Shown here: positions 55,998-59,867 of the stretch, one piece after another
How positions within the stretch are numbered: the stretch's first letter is position 1
How the letters are laid out: the number at the start of each line of letters is the position of its first letter
NCBI RefSeq assembly: GCF_003258295.1
Contig: NZ_QKYN01000112.1
Coordinates: 1 to 59,867 of the forward strand
Reading direction: 5' to 3'
Length of the DNA stretch: 59,867 nt
DNA from: Streptacidiphilus pinicola
Lineage (GTDB): Bacteria; Actinomycetota; Actinomycetes; Streptomycetales; Streptomycetaceae
Program-made: the position numbers and the translations under genes
Notes under the pieces: model-generated
Seen by the model: only the letters and a program-made list of their open reading frames with translations
Databases searched by the model: none
Told to the model about the DNA's origin: nothing

Positions 55998-57037
55998 CGG
56001 GCTTCCCCCTTCTTGCCCGCGGCCTGCTTCCGGCGCCCGCGCCGCGTGTGGGCCGGGACCGGTGACTTCGGGTCGAAGGCGACCCGCAGTGCCTCGCCCA
56101 GCCCCGCGAAGGCGAGGACGCAGACCAGCAGGGTCAGCGCCGGGACGAGCACGTAGGTCGGGTCGACCTGGAACCAGGTCGTGGACGTGGAGAGCATCTG
56201 CCCCCACGAGGACGTCGGCGGCCGTACGCCCAGGCCGAGGAAGGAGAGGCCCGCCTCGGCGACCATGTTCTGCGGGATCACGATCGCCGTGTAGGTGGCG
56301 ACCGGCGCGACCAGGCCCGGCAGGATCTCGCGGCGCGCGATGCGCCAGCTGCCGGCGCCGGTCAGCACCGCGGCGGCCACGTACTCGCGTTCGCGCAGCA
56401 CCCGCGTCTCGGCGCGGACGATGCGGGCGATCGGCGCCCAGCCCAGACCCGTGAGGATCAGGCCGAGCAGCAGCGGCCGCGGGAACGACTGCGGGACGAC
56501 CGCCAGCAGCGCGATGGAGAAGAAGAAGGTCGGCAGCGCCAGCGCCAGGTCGGTGACCCGGCTGAGCAGGGCGTCCACCCAGCGGCCGCCCCGCCGTCCG
56601 TCCGCCAGACCGGCGGCCAGACCGACCAGCAGGCCCAGCAGCAGCTGGCCGAGCGTCGCGCCGAGCGCGACGCCCAGGGAGACCCGGGCGCCGTAGACCA
56701 GCCGGGCGAACAGGTCGCGGCCGGTGGTGGGCTCGACGCCCAGCCAGTGCTGGGCGCTGATTCCGCCGAACGTGCCGTTCGGGCTGCCGCCGGTTGCGGA
56801 GTTGAGCAGGGTGTCGTGGAAGGAGTTGGGGTCCTGGCCCTCCAGCGCGGCGAGCCAGGGAGCGGTCAGCGCCACGAGGACGAGCAGACCCACGGTGACC
56901 GCGGCGGCGCGCCCGCCGCGGCGGGCCCACACTCCGGCCGCGCCGCCGGCCGGCCGCTGCGCCCCGGTGGGGAGCGCGGCGGCCGACTCGACGGCGGCAC
57001 CGGGTTCGGTGCTGGTGAGCGTCACGTGACCACTCAT
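55994..57037 (-). CDS. Peptide/nickel ABC transporter permease (DppC type)
   Basis: The protein has 347 residues. A 45-residue Ala/Gly-rich N-terminus precedes the usual DppC opening; HWLGVEPTTGRDLFARLVYG is the strongly conserved post-helix-1 signature. The EAA loop is YVAAAVLTGAGSWRIARREI. Six helices are visible, followed by a basic C-tail. The ATG shares one base with the TGA of the binding-protein gene, so translation is coupled. Confidence 0.93.
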   Translation of the reverse strand: MSGHVTLTSTEPGAAVESAAALPTGAQRPAGGAAGVWARRGGRAAAVTVGLLVLVALTAPWLAALEGQDPNSFHDTLLNSATGGSPNGTFGGISAQHWLGVEPTTGRDLFARLVYGARVSLGVALGATLGQLLLGLLVGLAAGLADGRRGGRWVDALLSRVTDLALALPTFFFSIALLAVVPQSFPRPLLLGLILTGLGWAPIARIVRAETRVLREREYVAAAVLTGAGSWRIARREILPGLVAPVATYTAIVIPQNMVAEAGLSFLGLGVRPPTSSWGQMLSTSTTWFQVDPTYVLVPALTLLVCVLAFAGLGEALRVAFDPKSPVPAHTRRGRRKQAAGKKGEAR

Positions 57038-58752
57038 CACTTGACCGAGACCGAGGCGATGTCGTACCAGCCGCGCCACTGGTCCAGGTAGGCGTTCTTG
57101 ACGTGCGAGCCGTACAGGACGCTGGTGGCCTCCTCGTACAGCGGCACGGTCAGCGCCAGCTTGCCCAGCTGGGCGTCGAGCGCGGCCCACTGCTGCTGCG
57201 CGGCGGTGTAGTCGGTGATTTGGTTGATCTTGTCGATCTGTGCGTTCACGGCCGGGTCGTTGTACTGGGCCAGGTTGAAGTTGCCGCCGCCGGTGACGAT
57301 CTGACGGCCGTCGAAGATCGGCGTCAGGAACGGGCCGCCGCTCGGCCAGTCGGCGCCCCAGCTGGTCAGGGTGAGCGCGGGTTGGGTCGCCGGGGTGTTG
57401 ACGGTGCTGTTGAAGTCCGCGTCGCTGAGCGGCTGCAGCTGCAGGGTGATGCCGGCCTTGGCGAAGGCCTGCTGCAGCGCGGTCGCGGCGGGCGCGCCGG
57501 TGTTCACGTCGTCGGTGTCGTAGGCGAGCGGTACGGTGATGCCGTTCGGGTGGCCGGCCTGGGCCAGCAGCTGCTTGGCCTTCGTCGGGTTCCCGGTCGC
57601 GCCCGCGGGGAAGTAGTCGTAGTCCTGGTGAGCCGCCGTCAGGCTCTCCGGGGTGAAGGTGGTGCTGGGCACGGCCAGCTGGGTGCCGCCCTCGGCGTTG
57701 ACCAGGGCGGTGCGGTCCACGGCGTAGGAGAGCGCCTCGCGCACCAGCTGGTTGTCGAACGGGGCCTTCTTCAGGTCGAAGGCCAGGTAGAAGATCTGCG
57801 GGAACTTGCCGGTCACCACGCGCTTCTTCAGCGCCGGGTCGGCGGAGACCCTGGCCAGGGTCGGCGCGTCCAGCGAGGTGTCGGTGGTGATGGCGTTCGC
57901 GTCCTGGCCGACGGAGGCGCTCAGGCGCTGGTTGATGACGGCGGAGGAGAGCCCGAGCGAGATGTCGATCCGGTCCGGGCAGGCCAGGCGCTGCTGGTCG
58001 GTGCTGCGCGACCAGTAGCTGTTGCGGACGAGGTCGAGCTCCTTGCCCTTGGTGAAGCCCGCGATGCTGTAGGGGCCGGAGGAGACGGGGTCGGCGTTGT
58101 ACTCCTTGCCGGTGTCCTTCGCCTTGGGCACCGGGGCGAACTGCGTCTCGGCCGCCAGATAGGGGAAGTCGCCCTCGCTCTTGCGCAGGTGGAAGACGAT
58201 GGTGCTCGGGTCGGGCGTCGCGATGGAGGCCAGGTCGGTGGTGCCGCCGCCGTACGGGCCCTGGTAGTCGGCGCCGCCGACCAGCCAGTCGCGCAGGTAG
58301 GGCGGGCCGCCCGCCAGCTGCGGGGAGAAGGAGCGCTCGACGCCGTACTTGATGTCGGCGGCGGTGATCGGTGTGCCGTCCGCGTACTTCAGCCCGGACT
58401 TGAGGTGGTAGGTCCAGACGGTGGCGTTCTGGCTCGGCGTGCCGGTGTCCGTGGCCAGGTCCGGCACGACCTTGGTGCCGTTGGTGCCGGCCACGCTCTG
58501 ACGTGTGGTCAGGGTGCGGAAGAGCAGACGCGGGATGGCGCCGCCGCCGGAGGTGTAGAGCACGGCCGGGTCGAAGCCCTTGGTGTTCTTGGCGCTGTCG
58601 AGGACACGCAGCGTGCCGCCCTGGCAGTTCGCGGCCGAGAACGCGTCCGAGGAGCTCGCGGAGGAGCTGCTGCCGGCGCCGCAGGCGGCGAGGGAGCCGG
58701 TCAGGGCGACAGCGGTGGCGGTGAATAGCGCTATTCGGGCAGGGCGAAGCAT
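57037..58752 (-). CDS. Family 5 extracellular solute-binding lipoprotein
   Basis: The protein has 571 residues. The signal peptide ends in the lipobox LAACGAG. TLRVLDSAKNTKGFDPAVLY and LVPDLATD-type segments start the mature domain, with FRTLTTRQSVAGTNG, LKYADGTPITAADIKYGVER (family 5 signature region) and VREALSYAVDRTALVN. It should capture peptides, or less often metal complexes or glycans, for the downstream permeases. The operon order is binding protein, DppC-type, DppB-type, double ATPase. It lies 176 bases downstream of the candidate leader ORF. Confidence 0.94.
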   Translation of the reverse strand: MLRPARIALFTATAVALTGSLAACGAGSSSSASSSDAFSAANCQGGTLRVLDSAKNTKGFDPAVLYTSGGGAIPRLLFRTLTTRQSVAGTNGTKVVPDLATDTGTPSQNATVWTYHLKSGLKYADGTPITAADIKYGVERSFSPQLAGGPPYLRDWLVGGADYQGPYGGGTTDLASIATPDPSTIVFHLRKSEGDFPYLAAETQFAPVPKAKDTGKEYNADPVSSGPYSIAGFTKGKELDLVRNSYWSRSTDQQRLACPDRIDISLGLSSAVINQRLSASVGQDANAITTDTSLDAPTLARVSADPALKKRVVTGKFPQIFYLAFDLKKAPFDNQLVREALSYAVDRTALVNAEGGTQLAVPSTTFTPESLTAAHQDYDYFPAGATGNPTKAKQLLAQAGHPNGITVPLAYDTDDVNTGAPAATALQQAFAKAGITLQLQPLSDADFNSTVNTPATQPALTLTSWGADWPSGGPFLTPIFDGRQIVTGGGNFNLAQYNDPAVNAQIDKINQITDYTAAQQQWAALDAQLGKLALTVPLYEEATSVLYGSHVKNAYLDQWRGWYDIASVSVK

Positions 58753-58858
58753 CGTGGTGTCCTTGGTCGGGCGACGGCCCGGGCAGGGGGAGTCCGCGCG
58801 GCGGGGCGCACGCGCGGCGCGGCACGGCGGCAGGGGCCGCGCCGGAAAGGGGGGAATT

Positions 58859-58950
58859 CTCAGGTGCTGAGACCTGGCTGCTCAGAATGCGGCAGCAGGA
58901 GGAACGAGCGGGCAGCGGCCCGCCTGCGTCAGCGACAACAGAAGTTGTCG
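58859..58950 (-). promoter_or_regulatory. Candidate attenuator region with several hairpins
   Basis: Read leftward: hairpin CGACAAC-TTCT-GTTGTCG (58950-58933) within the leader ORF end. Next GCGGGC-CGCT-GCCCGC (58923-58908) starts six bases past its stop. Then come two mutually exclusive short stems, CAGGT/ACCTG (58876-58861) and CTCAG/CTGAG (58871-58859). Overlapping alternatives after a leader ORF are what a translation-dependent attenuator would need. Confidence 0.45.
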
Positions 58951-59030
58951 GACACGCTGTGCGCACACATCGCCAGCAGCGTGACCTGGTAGGTCGGCTG
59001 GACGGGGGCGAGGTGGTGGTGCGCGTGCAT
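58929..59030 (-). CDS. Predicted 33-residue leader peptide ending in tandem Cys
   Basis: From ATG 59030 the frame encodes MHAHHHLAPVQPTY, a short hydrophobic stretch with MCAHS, and ends DNFCCR before TGA. All three cysteines use TGT, a rare codon in such GC-rich DNA where TGC dominates. The ATG is nine bases after a TACAGT -10, so it may be leaderless; ATG 59036 is an alternative two residues earlier. It precedes the peptide ABC operon with no gene between, and the two tandem Cys codons lie in the 3' arm of a perfect hairpin. This resembles cysteine-responsive attenuation leaders of actinobacteria, but the sequence itself is not one I recognise. Confidence 0.55.
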   Translation of the reverse strand: MHAHHHLAPVQPTYQVTLLAMCAHSVSDNFCCR

Positions 59031-59038
59031 GGTCATGG

Positions 59039-59068
59039 ACTGTAGGGGGGCTGAATAAGGCCAGTCAA
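59039..59068 (-). promoter_or_regulatory. Strong promoter for the leader / ABC importer operon
   Basis: Read leftward, TTGACT (59068-59063) and TACAGT (59044-59039) are spaced 18 bp, close to the vegetative consensus. It sits directly after the stop of the rhomboid-like gene, and transcription would begin at or next to ATG 59030. Confidence 0.7.
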
Positions 59069-59079
59069 CATGACGGTGT

Positions 59080-59775
59080 CTAGGATCTCGCATGCCGGAA
59101 CCAGTTTTGGACAGCGTGGACGGTGGCGACCGGATCCCACGAGCCCGGCCGACTGCGCGTCAGCGGGTAACAGGCCAGGCCCAGCAGCAGCGCGCTGAAG
59201 TGGCCGACGCTGGTGAAGTCGCGGCTCCGGACGACGCCGAGACCGTAGAAGACGAGCAGCCCGACCAGGTAGAGGTACCGCCACGGCTTGGCGATCAGGT
59301 AGACCAGCACCGCCTCGACCCCCGCCAGCGCGTAGCTGACGCCGTAGTCGAGGGTGAAGCGCGCCTTCTCCGGCGCCATGCCGTGGTTGATCGCCCAGGA
59401 GAGCACGCCTTCGCTGATGTACGTCGCGCCGACGTGCGTGATGAGCACCACCGCGAGCCAGCGCGCGGTGCCCAGCCAGCGCTCGGCCGGCACGTGGAAG
59501 ATGTTGTAGAGCACCAGGTAGAACCACCACCCGCCGCCGGCGATGTAGAAGGCGCTGGTGATCAGCACCCGGACCGGCTGGGTCGAGAGGTAGTGCAGGT
59601 TGGTGGAGTGCCGCTGCAGGATCCGGTCCGCCGTGTGCGGATCCACGTGCCGGATCACCACGGTCGTCACGAAGAGGATCAGCAGCCAGATGAAGGTGCC
59701 GGGAGCCCTGCGGACGTAGGCCCACACGGCCCGTCGGCCCCGACCGATCCGGCCCCCCGCCGCGACGAGTTCCAT
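59080..59775 (-). CDS. Rhomboid-like multi-pass membrane protein
   Basis: The protein has 231 residues with six hydrophobic helices: TFIWLLILFVTTVVIR, VLITSAFYIAGGGWWFYLVL, WLAVVLITHVGATYISEG, YALAGVEAVLVYLIA, LYLVGLLVFYGLGV and GHFSALLLGLACY. The topology and the LITSAFYIAGGGWWFY and GHFSALLLGL segments match the actinobacterial rhomboid-like family. The catalytic GxSG motif is replaced (DYGVSYALAG at the expected position keeps a Ser but not the Gly pattern), so protease activity is uncertain. AAGGGATC precedes ATG 59775. The 92 bases to the window end show no gene. Confidence 0.78.
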   Translation of the reverse strand: MELVAAGGRIGRGRRAVWAYVRRAPGTFIWLLILFVTTVVIRHVDPHTADRILQRHSTNLHYLSTQPVRVLITSAFYIAGGGWWFYLVLYNIFHVPAERWLGTARWLAVVLITHVGATYISEGVLSWAINHGMAPEKARFTLDYGVSYALAGVEAVLVYLIAKPWRYLYLVGLLVFYGLGVVRSRDFTSVGHFSALLLGLACYPLTRSRPGSWDPVATVHAVQNWFRHARS

Positions 59776-59867
59776 GATCCCTTGTAACCCGGACGGCGGA
59801 CGGGGGCAACCGCAGGCCGCGTAGCCTGTGCCGGTCGTACAGGTCCGCGGCGGGGCTCGCGGACACG

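Noticed and set aside
1-59867. CRISPR array, prophage, integrative element, tRNA or rRNA
   Set aside because: No regularly spaced repeats, integrase/transposase motifs or tRNA-like T-loop plus acceptor-stem pairing were found by eye.

Overview
The window is high-GC DNA from an actinobacterium, almost certainly a Streptomycetaceae member (Streptomyces, Kitasatospora or Streptacidiphilus type). The signs are very strong third-position G/C bias, frequent GTG and some TTG starts, several apparently leaderless genes, and characteristic families: a 2-methylisoborneol cluster with a cNMP-domain encapsulin, SpoIIE-type phosphatases with PAS/GAF domains, ECF42 sigma factor with a YCII protein, and DUF574 methyltransferase. 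I see no rRNA or tRNA genes, CRISPR array, transposase, integrase or phage genes. It looks like chromosomal arm or accessory content made of many small independent transcription units.

Layout. 1-6.8 kb (minus): a truncated PAS-GAF-PP2C phosphatase, then the 2-methylisoborneol (earthy odorant) operon: TPR-type regulator, family 2B encapsulin shell, 2-MIB synthase with a disordered cargo-loading N-terminus, and GPP C-methyltransferase. 7.2-11.7 kb (plus): DUF4389 membrane protein, TenA, TVP38-type membrane protein, a tiny ORF coupled to a small membrane protein, and a secreted Asp-box protein. 11.7-16.5 kb: a MacB/FtsX-type ABC exporter divergent from a NarL-type two-component system. 16.5-23.2 kb: an ArsR-like regulator, two secreted proteins, a DUF998 protein, an ArsR-SRPBCC fusion with a palindrome built into its promoter, and a channel-like membrane gene interrupted by one nonsense codon. 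23.3-27.3 kb: xylose module (ROK repressor, xylB, divergent xylA).

27.3-36.3 kb: an XRE-NACHT-membrane NTPase with a MerR regulator, an unassigned four-gene set of small membrane/lipoproteins, a RibD/DHFR-like protein with a SigJ-type sigma factor, a DUF574 methyltransferase and a papain-like protein. 36.4-42.5 kb: a scrambled lipoprotein remnant, an FAD monooxygenase frameshifted in a G/C run beside its divergent TetR regulator, an ECF42/YCII pair and a second PAS-GAF-PP2C phosphatase. 42.6-53.4 kb: a secreted beta-helix protein, PolX with a zinc-ribbon partner, a helix-hairpin-helix membrane protein, an MgtA-like P-type ATPase with an altered TGES motif, a DnaQ-like exonuclease, HtpX, a GNAT protein, dodecin and a lipoprotein.

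53.4-59.9 kb (minus): a complete peptide/nickel-type ABC importer operon (binding lipoprotein, two permeases, double ATPase). It is preceded by a strong promoter and a predicted 33-residue leader peptide ending in tandem rare UGU cysteine codons inside a hairpin, a candidate attenuation device and in my view the most novel signal here. A rhomboid-like membrane protein closes the window.
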